A program made the translations under genes and the position numbers. A DNA stretch of 64,000 nt from Ooceraea biroi. Its lineage: Eukaryota > Arthropoda > Insecta > Hymenoptera > Formicidae. Location of the stretch: NCBI RefSeq assembly GCF_003672135.1, contig NC_039511.1, forward strand, positions 10,380,464-10,444,463, written 5' to 3'. Of the stretch, positions 25,410 to 36,000 are shown piece after piece (positions within the stretch are counted from its first letter, which is position 1; the number at the start of each line of letters is the position of its first letter). Below the pieces are notes generated by a model. That model searched no databases. It had not been told where the DNA came from and worked only from the letters and a program-made list of their open reading frames with translations.

Positions 25410-25439
25410 GATAACGAACCGATAACGCCCCCGCGATAA
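25410..25439 (+). promoter_or_regulatory. Cluster of three CGATAAC sites
   Basis: GATAA occurs at 25410-25414, 25421-25425 and 25435-25439, each preceded by C and followed by C, and further CGATA sites lie near 25809-25830. GATA-family zinc-finger factors bind GATAA cores. The repeated CGATAAC context may instead be a tandem-repeat relic. Function is inferred only. Confidence 0.3.
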
Positions 25440-26436
25440 CACGCGCGCATCTCTCGTCATTGCAAGTGACACCAAAGTGCGAGCGCACTACGCTGCGGGG
25501 GGCTTTCTTTTCCTTCGATCGTCCATAATTTAAGACTCGGAAATATTCCGTCACGTCACGCGATGAACATAGAATAAAGATAATGTTACTCTCTTCAATT
25601 AATTTCGCTCTCGAGCCGCTTCTGTTGAGAGGGAAAACAAGTCTCTTTATCGGGCATATTTTATTTTTCTTGATATTCACGAATGGATGAGCGGTATTAC
25701 ATATATCGAGACACGCACTTAGGCTTTAATGTTCCCTAATTTGCCCCGGCTCTCGTAGCTTATAGCCGCGCTTAACGAGCCTCGATATTTCGGCCGTGAG
25801 CCAACAGCGCGATAACGCCGATAGCGCGATAGCGCGTACGGGAGTTCGATTGCCTTACTTTGAGAATATCGAAGCTGAATTAAAATTATCCTGGTCGATC
25901 TCTTCTCACACGTGAATCGTAAATACACATATTGCCGAGACACCTGTGGCAATATCGTCACACGGATCGAGAATCCGCCATGGGCCGGTCATCATTAAGC
26001 TCGGTTTAATCGTGCCTCGAATAAATTCGATCGATATACAGATTCATATCGCGCTCGCGATGTAAATTTGAGCCTCATCGCGGCGGTTCCGACGTCTAAT
26101 TTGCATATGGTATCGCGTAACGCGGCTTCAATCAATTTTCAACAAGTGAACGCAAAGCAGGCGTTATTTCCCGAATTCGTTGCGTCGTCATTCACTTTGT
26201 GCTTTGTCGCTTGTTTGTACTTTGTGTGCATCTGTTTGTAACGCTTTTTATTTCATCCGTATCTCAAATGATGAAGAATGTATATGGTGGCCCAAAAATA
26301 GCCGGCGCACAACTATAAGATGTTTTCGTCCTATATAATTCGAAAAAAATCGTTTGTACTTGCTTATGCTTGCTTGTTCGTTTTGAATTTTAAAGATATG
26401 CAAAATTATATTCCTATATATATCTAAAAAAGAATA

Positions 26437-26484
26437 ATTTTCTAATACAATATAGCAATGATTTTCTAGTACAATATAGCATTG
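26437..26484 (+). repeat. 24-bp tandem duplication (22/24 identical)
   Basis: Copies at 26437-26460 and 26461-26484 differ at two bases. The sequence is AT-rich. Confidence 0.9.
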
Positions 26485-26704
26485 TATCGCAGTAATAGAG
26501 ACAGACTTGGAAGCAAATATATAAACTCAGCAACTATCAAGTTCTTTACTACTACTCCTACATATTTAAAGAAATACATTGCATTTTTTTATAATAATGT
26601 GTCATGAATAATTCTGATGTAAAGTTAGTAGAATACTAATAACAATGCGTCATCGAAGTTCACTCTCCCGACTTTACATCGGCAGTCGAGGAATTCTACG
26701 CGTT

Positions 26705-26731
26705 TGACACGTGTGTTCCGTCTGACACGTG
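26705..26731 (+). promoter_or_regulatory. Paired TGACACGTG E-box sites
   Basis: The 9-mer TGACACGTG occurs at 26705-26713 and 26723-26731, exactly 18 bp apart. CACGTG is the canonical E-box bound by bHLH-ZIP and bHLH-PAS proteins such as USF, Myc and CLOCK families. Same orientation and spacing near two helical turns suggest cooperative binding, but this is inference. Confidence 0.35.
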
Positions 26732-26739
26732 ACCATTAT

Positions 26740-29700
26740 TTGCCTCGTAAAGGTTTACGAGCGGCGAACTGCATCGCGTTGCGTTGACGCGTGTGTAAAA
26801 TTCTGCGTTAGAAATAGGAAAACAGGTTTCGTGCAACTCGACGCTCTTTGCACCACTGACGATGACTGATTAGCATTTTCGCGCCGGCACGTGTAAGCGA
26901 ACCGCGCGCGCCAAGTGGTTTTCCATTCAGAGACAGACGGCTACCTAGCGCGTCTGTCGTGATTGCTATAAGGTGCGAATATTTTACACGCCTATAATTA
27001 TCGCTACCTAATCGCAAATAATAGCCACCTGACGGAGGCGGGTTCCTGACATCGCGATAATGTGCGGATATCTTGATGCGGCATCGTACGAGAGAAAGGA
27101 GGATCGAGAGAGAAAGGGAGAGCGAGCGAGATAGCGGTGAAGGAGTGTCGTGAATTAATGAAAGTTTCGCAAACGTGAATTCTTCGCGTTTAATAAGTGC
27201 ACTGTATTTCAAACTCACGACGCGCGCATCGCGACAAATTAATTAGATAGTCGCGCGAGGGACGGCACGTTTTGCGGGCACAATGTTGCGAACAGAATGA
27301 CGTTAAGTGTTTCCTCCGAGGGACCTCCAACTACCTTCGCAGGCTAATTTATTCTGGTCCATTACCGATAAGCGCGCAGAGTTACTCGGACGAAGTGGGA
27401 GACGAAGTACGAGCGAGAGGATGTATTTTGAGAATTAAATCGGGGACGAGCGTGCACACGTGCACACTCTGCGAATCTCTAACGCGCGTGATGGAATGAA
27501 ATTCCTCGCGCTATCAAAATTCTGTTAAAATAAATCCTTCATCAATTGAAATTTGCAGTTCCGTCACAGTCGGAATTCGAGAACTCGGCATTTCACATCG
27601 AATAAGATTAATAGAATCACATTCTTTACTCCATCATTTTGTCTCATTATATTAAAGATATAACTTTTCATTAAAAAACATAAATTTATATCTAAATGGA
27701 TATTTTAAGCAGACCATTTCACGGATGACTAACATAGTCGGCGTTGACAGCGAGAGGGTTGAAGAATGCGTCAAGCGAAAACGGCAGAGTGGCGGCGGAG
27801 TGGCGGATTCGGTGAAAATATCGGAACACCCAGTACGTGGCGTCGCGAACTCGAATAACCCGTGGCAATAATACAGCCGATAACGAGTCGAAATTTTTAC
27901 ACGGCGATGCAACCGGATTTATCTGCGAGCGAAATTTATTCGGCCGGCCGGCTGCCGTGGCTCGAGTTAACGCTCACGATAAGTGCAGAAATGTATTCCA
28001 TCGGCGAATTTGACGAGCAGTATCCAATTGGCAGGCGGATTACGGCCGAGGTATGGCGGATGTGTCACCAGGGTGGGAGAGATGACCGGGCTCCGTGGTA
28101 GAAAAAGAGAAAGAGCCGCACGGCAGAGCAGGAGAGGAGGAACGACAGAGAGGAGACGATAACCAGCTCGCAGATAACCGGCTCTTTATCGGCCGAGACT
28201 TCGTAGGGGTTATCGCACTTGACCACCGTTGCCACGTCCAGTAACTTCAAGAGAACTCGTGCGCTCTCTCTTCCCTACCATTTTTCTCCCTCGAGCTCTC
28301 TCGCTCTGCGTATTTTGTTCATAGGACCATTCACCATAGTTCAAGTTAAAATGCGACACGTGACGCATCCAGTCACTGATGATTTTGTTATTAATTATTT
28401 GATTTGTTATTATTACTTGGAGATTAAATCAGGATAAATGCGTTGCAAATATGCGACTTTTAAGGACTACTGTTCCGCCGTTATAAAATGAATATTGACA
28501 TAATGCGCGATACTGTAATAATATTAGTTAATTTTAGTAACATGAAATAATAATGCTCAGTGTAGTAACGAAATAGTATGCAATATTCGATCATGTAATT
28601 AATGTATTAAAATTAATAGAGTAATTGACTGATTGTGTACATATACGAGCGGCCGGATGACTTGCCCGAGCGCGCAAACTCTTGTACTCTGGACAGTTTT
28701 GTGAAATCCGCGCGTTTCTCATTATTCATTACGCGAGCTTTTAACGTTGCGATTGTGAAGCTGACCGATATGCGCGCTCTTTTAATAATTCATAAAGCAA
28801 CGTCAGATACGAGGAAACGGAATGAAAAATAAATGCGTAGATATTACTCGGTGCCACGTATGCTAAGCATTCTCAGACGCATTGTGAGACGTAGATTCCC
28901 TTGCACTTGCGCTATAGAAGCTGTCGACGTATATCGTGCCGATTATCTTGCTGAACGGTAGCGATTTGCAATCGGCGCGAAGCACTCGAGCCTAAACTTT
29001 CCAAAACTGATAATTCGCCTTTGTTTTATCGCGAAAAATTTGGTAGCGCTGTTTCGATATTCATTTACATTTTTCCAGGCCAGTATTTAACGTAATTTAA
29101 TTTTATTAACGTCGGATCTCCTAATGGACTACATAAAACCGTATAGGCGCATCGATTAATTACAGCGATAAACACGATTGTTTTTACGTGTAAAATATGT
29201 TACATTCATTTTCTGGGATTATCTAACAAGATTATTTTTACAATTGTGTTCTCTTTTTGCATAAATCTGTGTATACATAATTTTAATTTAAGAAATTATA
29301 TTTTATACATTTATACAAATTTACACAGATTTATTATTATAATTTATACTTTTTGATTATACATAATATAATATTCATAAGTTTCTACTTGTTTTTTAAC
29401 AATATTGTCTATGAGTGTTTGGAAATTATGCTTATCAATTTTTAAACTTGCATCCGGTTATGTGTTTTATCTCTCTTTTGAAGCGTGTAAATTTCGGAAG
29501 CAAGGAAACACGATGAGCGGATGCGGTTAAAAAAAGACAGCTGTTTCACCTGCACAAATGCCCTGATAAGAGAGAGAAAAAAAAATATCATTATCATACC
29601 GCAAGAGGATCTCTTCAGATTTCCGGGCTGCGGTCTGTGGTTACTCCGTGGCGCGTTTCGAAAACGCAAAAAGCGATAAAGATATGCAACGCGTTTTATT

Positions 29701-30000
29701 CGCGACGTTGAGACACCAAGCTAATCCAATTATATACATAAATTCATTTAGATTATTAATAACGAATTCTTTGCGTCTTACTTCCATGCATTACGTCATC
29801 CCGCGAATGCAATACAAGCTCACATTATTTCGCACTGTCATATTTTCCTTTTGATCGCCGCGGATATAATTAATTTGTTTACGCAGATTTAAATCGATAT
29901 TAAATACGCACTCGCGAGCTGCAACCCTTACGTGCAACTCGCGCGCGCTGTTAATTACCTACGTAGGACGACATAAAGTGTCGCATAATTTAATACTCCA
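26740..30000. other. Non-coding, mixed composition
   Basis: No exon recognised. A GA-rich run lies at 27089-27136, matched on the minus strand by a Ser/Leu-rich frame that reflects composition. Five GATAA or TTATC sites fall between about 27976 and 28212. 28400-30000 is AT-rich with nothing distinctive apart from short A/T repeats. Confidence 0.55.
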
Positions 30001-30560
30001 GACTGGCGTGCCCCCGTCGGGGCATCCCGTTGTAACGAATCGAATATCGACGCGGTGAAAAGGGGGCTTTATTAGCGTGAATTAGCGCTAAAGTGCACTC
30101 TCCGCGCGTTCTTGTCGACGAGAGTCAATGTATGCATGCTACATGCCAGGTGAAACGCATATGTGTACGTGCCTGTACGTACACGTGCGTGCACGTGTGC
30201 GCGCGCGCTCGCGCATGCTGCACGTATCCGTGTATTTGCGAATGCATTCGTATGGGAGTACCTTTGCAGGCCCGTCACGGACGCTGCGGGGTAGCCGGCG
30301 GGGTGGCGGGCGGCACTTGGCCCGAATGGGCAACTTGTTGCATTTCGGCTGGGAACGAACGGCTCGATAATATACTGCAGAAGGCTCCCGGTTGTGCGTG
30401 TCTTCCTTCGCGGGGTGCGGCGGTGGCAGGACTCGGGTTCGGTGTTTTCGGTGGGCCGCCTTAAAAATTAATTCCACACCGTGCAGAGAATTCCATTCCC
30501 CGCTTTCAACCCTGCCGCACGCGACTCCTGCTCCTCTGCTGCCCAATAAAGCCACCGTGA
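30001..30560. other. GC-rich block with alternating purine-pyrimidine run
   Basis: TG, CG, CA and TA steps dominate 30160-30225 and could adopt Z-DNA. From 30260 to 30470 the sequence is GC-rich, and frames are open on both strands (123 and 80 codons plus, 138 codons minus). No domain is seen, so a regulatory or stop-poor block is more likely than a gene. Confidence 0.35.
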
Positions 30561-30702
30561 TATCTCGTTGCGCGGAACGTGTTTACGAACTGAGAATAAT
30601 ACAATGTATCCCTGATAGCCAAGAAATTATTCCCAACAACGGAATTGACTTTGATAAACTGTTCGATTAGCGGAGAGAAAAACAGAGTGACCAAAATGTA
30701 TG

Positions 30703-30810
30703 TAAAAATATAATTAGATTATAATAAAAGTAAGCTAAAAATATAATAAAACATAATAAAATATAATAAAAATATAATAAAATAAATAAATAATAAAAAA
30801 TATAATTAAA
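30703..30810 (+). repeat. AT-rich (ATAATAAAAT)n-like minisatellite
   Basis: Variants of ATATAATAAAA repeat for about 100 bases, with no C and almost no G. Confidence 0.85.
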
Positions 30811-31671
30811 AAAACTAAAAAGTATTCTACGAGATTGATTCTAACTTCTTGTAATTATTTTTTAAATCAACTTTAACAATTTTGACAAACTTTAACGAAT
30901 TTTAATCATTCAAATTGCTTCATTCGTTTCTATAACTTTTTATTAACTTATCGATTGTATTTTTTCTTACGCTAGACAGTGTCGTTAACAGAATGTTAGG
31001 ATTAAATATCCTCTTAAAATTATCTCGCAGCGCAAAGTGTGCGTTCAAATTGAGCTTTGCAGTTAATGAGCTGCTGTGCAAAATTTTCATGCAGATTGCA
31101 GTTCTCGGAACGTATAATAGTGAAGCCTTGCACGGTTCTTGTAAAAATTAACTCTTTCTCTCGACGAAACTCCTCAACGTAACGTGATCAAGTTGAATGT
31201 GGCTAAGTACGTTACTGTGAGCACTTAAGCGGTCTGGTCGAGGTTTATTTTTGCTAATTATTTCGTCGCCGAAACCCGTTCTTTTCTTGCGTAACGCTAA
31301 TCAAGTCGAGATGTGAGGAAACCCGTTTGTTTATTAAAAAGTGAATTTGAAGAAGGAGAATGCGATATTTTTTAAATGTTCAATCAACAGGAAAATAAGA
31401 AGATAATTATTATCGACGGAAAAAAAATCGTTCTTGTGTCATGTTAATTTATGAAGAAAAATAAGAACGGAATAAAGAATCGCGAATGAACACAAAAACC
31501 GATGAAATTAGCCCAATCGCGTGTTTTTCCGCGAATTGGGATGCTTCCGTCACGTAGAGTAGCGAGCGAGTCCGGGCACTGTAAATTAAATATCGAATTT
31601 TAATTTGCGCGGCCGAATCGTTTTAATTGTTTACGGTCGAGGGGCGGAACTTTTTGCTATTACAGTTGATT

Positions 31672-31707
31672 ATTTATTTAATTACTTGCATTTATTTAAT
31701 TACTTGC
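31672..31707 (+). repeat. Exact 18-bp tandem duplication
   Basis: ATTTATTTAATTACTTGC at 31672-31689 is repeated without change at 31690-31707. Confidence 0.95.
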
Positions 31708-31951
31708 ACCACGCCACGCCGCCGCTCCTCGAGCGGCAAATTATGCTACACACCGATGAACCTTATAGCGGTCTGTCATTTCTCCCGCGCTGCCGCGTGG
31801 CCGCCGCTGAGTGTGTGTGCATTGGTAATTAAAATAATTCAGCCGAATAAATTAAAATTCGACGATTCATTTGACCCGAGCTTGACAACGCGCGGGCACC
31901 AATTTTACATGCAAATAAATAGCAATTGTTAATTAGAGATGAGCATTTGCA

Positions 31952-31979
31952 ATGTGTGCGCGCGCGTATACGCGCACAC
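31952..31979. repeat. Alternating purine-pyrimidine palindrome
   Basis: Twenty-eight strictly alternating bases contain a 14-bp perfect palindrome, GCGCGTATACGCGC, at 31962-31975. It could form Z-DNA or a cruciform. Confidence 0.85.
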
Positions 31980-33570
31980 CGAGCCACGCCGAAATAATTA
32001 TAGCGAGTTCCGTTCCGGATGTCTAATCAAATTAAATCTATTGAACAAACGTCTGTGTAAAAGGTATCGGATTTGATTAAGGTATTTTTACAGGGAAACA
32101 GTTAAAAGTAGTGAAACAGTGATAAAGCTTGTGACGTAGAATCGGAAAATGATCGTCTTGATCGTAGTTAACGTACGATGTCTCTTACCATGTTAAAGAT
32201 TCATGCAGTACTACAAACTACTTTTTATGTAATACACTTTTTGCCGAATACGTAATTTCTCTATCACGATCGCTTTCTCTCTCTCTCGTAGCTATAGATA
32301 TAATATGAATCTAGTGAGGGAGGAAAATATTTGCGCCTTCGTTCCGCTTTGCTGTTTCGACGTTACCTCGGCTGCTTGGCTGCGGCGTTCCTCGGCATGC
32401 GACCAGTCAACATTCAACGCCCGTGTCGTCTAGCAAAACCGGACACCCGATGCATGCTCGATAAACGCAGCGATAAAGCCGACTGAAGCGATTAAACGCG
32501 ATGGCTCGTAAAACTTGGACGGAGTGGGATCTCCTGGTCGTCGCAAATTTCTTCGATGAAGAGAGCGCGAAGAGAGCGTTCTCCAGTTGGTGTGATTCGC
32601 AAGGACGACGCGAGTTCACACGGGTGTCAATGAGCCGTGGGACTTCTACATATTCTACATGCATGAAACATTCAAAATCGATTGGCTCGCGCTACACAGA
32701 GGCACCCGTTAAACAAGGATGTAAAGACAATGATTGCTGACTGATATAAGTCTTAATTGTTGCCTGTGATAGGTTCAGGCCTGAGAACCTTTTACACAAT
32801 GAAACACTCTGGGCCGATGTGTATATGTGTACATGACTTATTAAATTCTTATCTCGGGTACTCTTTTAATTCACATTTGATATATCTGGACTTGGCGCGT
32901 CCCTCGTGTTTTCGTATTAAATCTTTCAAGACGCATTTAGGTATTAATTTGATCCTGTTGCGTAATCTGTAATCTGATCGCTTCGTATTTCGCAAGTTTG
33001 TGCAACATTATAAAGAAAATTTTGGCTCGAGAGAATGTAAGAGAAAGAGAAAGAAAGAGGGAGAGAGTTTACTCTTCTATTATTCTATCATGGATAGAGC
33101 CAAATAGATTTTTTAAATTAAACATTTTTAATTTCCATGCCAGTTTGGTTATATTTCACTCATAGGTTTTTTGATTAATATTATTTCACATTTTGACTTG
33201 GCATTGTTTCCATGTTGCAGCTACCGAAACTACATAAAGACCGGAAAATATATAGGCTACAATATAGTTCTGCACAATACGTTCATGTTTAAATTTACAT
33301 GTGTAATAGCAAATAAAACTTTGCCGATATATCAGGATAATAATATCGAATACATGGATACGAAAAAAATTTCGTATCTATCCGCGACATACGCGACACG
33401 TGTCGGCCGAGCAAGAATAAATGGTAATAACGGACAATCGAGCAATCGGCTGCTATTTATAGTACTCATTGCCACCGCACCGCAACGTATAAGTACGACC
33501 GCGCGCGTGTAATGCATTCCGCAGTTCTTTTCTTTATCTCTTTAAACGCGGCCGATTCGCACGAGGCGCG

Positions 33571-33660
33571 TGACGTAAGGCTTAAATACCTCTCCACAGT
33601 GTGGATAGTTTAAATACCCACGTGCAATCCAGCAAGCACATCAACACACGCGCGTGCACA
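33571..33660 (+). promoter_or_regulatory. Promoter-like cluster upstream of a 99-codon open frame
   Basis: A CRE-like TGACGTAA (33571-33578) is followed by two copies of TTAAATACC (within 33580-33590 and 33609-33618). The second has the TATA-like core TTTAAATA. Between them is the palindrome TCCACAGTGTGGA, and an E-box CACGTG lies at 33620-33625. A true ATG in acceptable context (GGCAGC before ATG) follows at 33671. The spacing would fit a short 5' leader, but no initiator consensus is clear. Confidence 0.3.
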
Positions 33661-33670
33661 CGGTGGCAGC

Positions 33671-33970
33671 ATGACAAGATTAAAAAGCATAATATGGCAT
33701 AATGGATACCTGTGTGTTGCGTTTCGAGTCGGGCGCTTGACGGGCTTCTGCTGCCCTGATTTCAGAACCTGCTCTGCATTTTCGAACCGGTTGCATCGAG
33801 CTGAGATGCAAGGGGCTGACGAGGGGGAGGAGAAGGAGGCGGTTGTGTATTTAAGAATAGATTCATCATACGCTCAACACCTCTCCGAGACCGGGATAAG
33901 CCAGTTGCAGTCGAGCGAGGGAAGAAAAAAGGAGGCCACAGAGTTGATACGGATGCTTAGTCAGTCTTAA
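33671..33970 (+). CDS. Possible small ORF, 99 codons, function unknown
   Basis: This ATG-initiated frame begins about 55 bases downstream of a TATA-like TTTAAATA element and ends in TAA at 33968-33970. The N-terminal part contains several Cys and aromatic residues. The C-terminal half is acidic then basic (Glu-rich near residues 48-56, Lys/Glu near 82-92). There is no signal peptide, membrane segment or family match that I recognise. Frames of this length occur by chance in this window, so the promoter-like context is the only reason to list it. Confidence 0.15.
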   Translation: MTRLKSIIWHNGYLCVAFRVGRLTGFCCPDFRTCSAFSNRLHRAEMQGADEGEEKEAVVYLRIDSSYAQHLSETGISQLQSSEGRKKEATELIRMLSQS

Positions 33971-35195
33971 ACTTTAATTAAGCGCACGTTAAACGTGACA
34001 CGTGATTAACTTTCCGCCATGTAGGCCGAAGACCTAATGCCGCGCATTATGCTTTATATAATTTAATTAAAATTATGACATAATTGAAGTATATTCCATA
34101 TTAATGCGAGCTTCGCGCCTTTTGCTGGATTTGACTCGACTGTTCCTGTAGATCCTGCAGAAGATTAATGGATCTCCGAGTTCTTCCTACATAAATAGTC
34201 CGGAGACGTTTAGACGGAATCTTTGAAAGGCGCTCCAGCTCAAACTGATCAAAATAGCCCTCGTTTCCTTTTTGTCCTGCAGCATCCGGGATAACAAACG
34301 AGGAGTCGCGACCGAGCGTTATCGAGTTAGAACGATGCTCGTCGCCGCTTTAGGAATAGCAACCGAATCGAGGATCTACTAAGTTCCTTACGCTTTTATT
34401 AGAAGAAAGTGCCGGCGCGCGAGCCGTCGCCTTCGTCGCGCCTTATGCCATTTGTTGGCAAACGCGAGAACCGAAGAATCCGGGCCAACTGGGTCCAGTC
34501 CAAGTGCGTTCTCCCCCCGTGTGAGGATAGGAGGGATGCTGAGTGCAGTAAGGAAGCTCATGAGGAAATTACCGCGCGATTACATCCCCTTGTAAGTACC
34601 CCCGACCGTGCAGCTGCACGAAAGAGATGCGGACGAGGATTCTCCTCTAGGCTCATCGACGTCGTTCTTTTTTCTCTTCTTTTCCTCGTCTTTCTTTCCT
34701 TCCGTCTCTCTTTCGCTCTCTTTCGCTTTGTTCGAGCTCACAGAAATGAAGAAATGAGGGGCGATCCGCTCCCGGACACTGGCAAGACTCCCGGACTCGA
34801 TCGAGTTCGCCCTGTTACTTCTCGCCTCATAGTCGTATAATAAGCAAGAAAGCGTGATTCATCGCGAAACATGGTCAGCGGAGCGGAGGAGGATGCCGTG
34901 TTTCTCTTGCGTTTCGTAAGGCGCAATTGAATCCGACAATCGCGAGAAGCAGTCGTTCGCTTGCGGAGAAATATGGGAATGCAGGAATGCTAGAATGTGT
35001 CTTCCGCATGTGTTGGTGCGATCAACGATGTGCGAAATTATGTTGCCTACCGTAACGAGAAATTAATCTCTTTCTTTTTGACGTCGCTGTTGTTTTTCAA
35101 GATTAATGATTTCTTGGATCATAAAAATATAATTATAACATATTTTATTTATAATATAAAAATATTGTCCATTTAATATAAATGTAATACTGAAA
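33971..35195. other. Non-coding; CT-rich tract and AT-rich sequence
   Basis: A + frame at 34409-34840 is open for 143 codons across a CT-rich tract (34664-34733), but it shows no domain and is skewed in composition. 35040-35195 is AT-rich. No exon recognised. Confidence 0.5.
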
Positions 35196-35246
35196 TATTT
35201 ACGTAAATCACCCGTGCGCAAGTACGGGATGTTATTTACGTAAATA
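35196..35246. promoter_or_regulatory. Hairpin with two TTACGTAA sites
   Basis: A 13-bp perfect inverted repeat (35196-35208 and 35234-35246) flanks an inner CCCGT/ACGGG stem (35211-35215 and 35224-35228). Each outer arm contains ATTTACGTAAAT, itself palindromic. TTACGTAA matches the D-box bound by PAR and E4BP4-type bZIP proteins (Pdp1 and Vrille in flies). The element could act as paired bZIP sites 38 bp apart or as a cruciform; which is unknown. Confidence 0.5.
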
Positions 35247-35367
35247 ATACACCTATATACGTATGATGGACATTGAATAAATGATATTGGATAAATACTT
35301 GTAATAAAGATAAATTATCGATATATATGTTTTTATATGCGTACTCTTTTAACCGATAAATTTAATA

Positions 35368-35387
35368 GCCGCCGCCGCCGCCGCCGC
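35368..35387 (+). repeat. (GCC)n trinucleotide repeat
   Basis: More than six GCC units in an otherwise AT-rich region. Confidence 0.9.
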
Positions 35388-35600
35388 TGCCCCCGAATTC
35401 CGTATCTCTCTCGCGTTGGTCGCGATAAACGCGTACGTACTCTCGATTCTCCATGTTTGTAAAATATTTATAATTAGCTAATAAATTGCAATGAAATTTG
35501 TTGTACGATAGGGATACTGCGCGTTCATATCGTTCTCCAATGTTCCAAAAACTATTTAATATCGTTTTTTAATTAACTGCTTATTTAACAAATGTGTATA

Positions 35601-35632
35601 ATTGCTATTTTCTGTTTTCGTTTCAGGTAAGT
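35601..35632 (+). other. Candidate recursive splice (ratchet) site
   Basis: Of the 24 bases before AG (35625-35626), 19 are pyrimidines, forming a strong acceptor, and the AG abuts GTAAGT at 35627-35632. This juxtaposed 3'/5' splice site is the known signature of ratchet points that remove very long introns stepwise in Drosophila, for example in Ultrabithorax. Branch-point-like ATTTAAC lies about 40 bases upstream. It implies that this region is intronic on the + strand. The alternative is a chance motif or one supplied by the decayed transposon next to it. Confidence 0.5.
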
Positions 35633-35745
35633 TCGCATTATCTTCTCTGATGTTGATGGAGCTTCTCAATATCAAAACGAGGAAAAAGATCAATTTTTTA
35701 TCAACTTTCGTAATCGCAATGCGATAAGATGCTTGTTTTACGTCG
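35627..35745 (+). other. Candidate recursive-splicing exon, 119 nt
   Basis: After the ratchet-site AG, a second consensus donor GTAAGT begins at 35746, which would define a 119-nt exon starting with GTAAGT. All three frames contain stops: TGA in the first, an immediate TAA in the second and a late TAA in the third. It cannot be a normal internal coding exon. Stop-containing exons defined behind a ratchet point are known as RS-exons. If included, it would trigger decay or truncation. Confidence 0.35.
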
Positions 35746-35759
35746 GTAAGTAAAGCTTT

Positions 35760-35992
35760 ATCAATAATCGATCGTGGATTGCCTTGGGGACGAAATAATA
35801 GAATATGGAACATGGAAAAGCATACATTGTTTAAAAAAACATTTGCGAGCTCGTATCGTATCGAGCATCTCTTATAATCTTCCAAACACCAAGAATCGAA
35901 TATCAAAAATATGTTACTCTATCAAACTTTTCCAAAAAGTAACACACCGAAGAATCCGCCGCGGAAGATATCCGATTTTCCGGAACACCCTG
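35760..35992 (+). mobile_element. Probable decayed DNA-transposon 3' end
   Basis: The sequence ends in GGAACACCCTG (35982-35992) followed by TA, identical over 11 bases to the right terminus of the inverted-repeat element at 49838-50171. A + frame runs into this terminus with a basic tail (THRRIRRGRYPIF) that loosely recalls the C-termini of Tc1/mariner-type transposases. No catalytic triad is visible and I find no left terminus, so this is a relic at best. Confidence 0.35.
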
Positions 35993-36000
35993 TAGGCGAC

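Larger units (their letters stand above)
22641..26700. other. Non-coding with GC-rich stop-poor block at 23.7-24.5 kb
   Basis: The longest open frame of the window (264 codons, minus, 23711-24505) lies here. Frames of 145 codons (minus) and 162 and 83 codons (plus) overlap the same bases, and none has a recognisable domain. This is the mark of stop-poor GC-rich DNA rather than a gene. Other items are CGCT repeats near 22974, a CT tract at 23632-23670, a C10 run near 25114, GATAA repeats at 25410-25439 and a 24-bp duplication at 26437-26484. Confidence 0.5.
30811..33530. other. AT-rich non-coding stretch
   Basis: No exon recognised. Contains an exact 18-bp tandem duplication (31672-31707), an alternating palindromic run (31952-31979) and a GA-rich run (33038-33068). 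Short frames on both strands show no domain. Confidence 0.55.

Noticed and set aside
26281..26310. GGTGGCCCAAAAATAGC as a mariner-type terminus
   Set aside because: Resembles insect element ends but no inverted partner or target duplication was found.
29540..29575. Minus-strand ratchet-like site (GTGCAG before GTGAAAC)
   Set aside because: The donor half is weak and the pyrimidine tract is interrupted by an AG.
30093..30555. Cys-rich plus frame near 30.1-30.4 kb
   Set aside because: The Cys/His/Val pattern arises from TG/CG/CA alternation, and the opposite strand is equally open.
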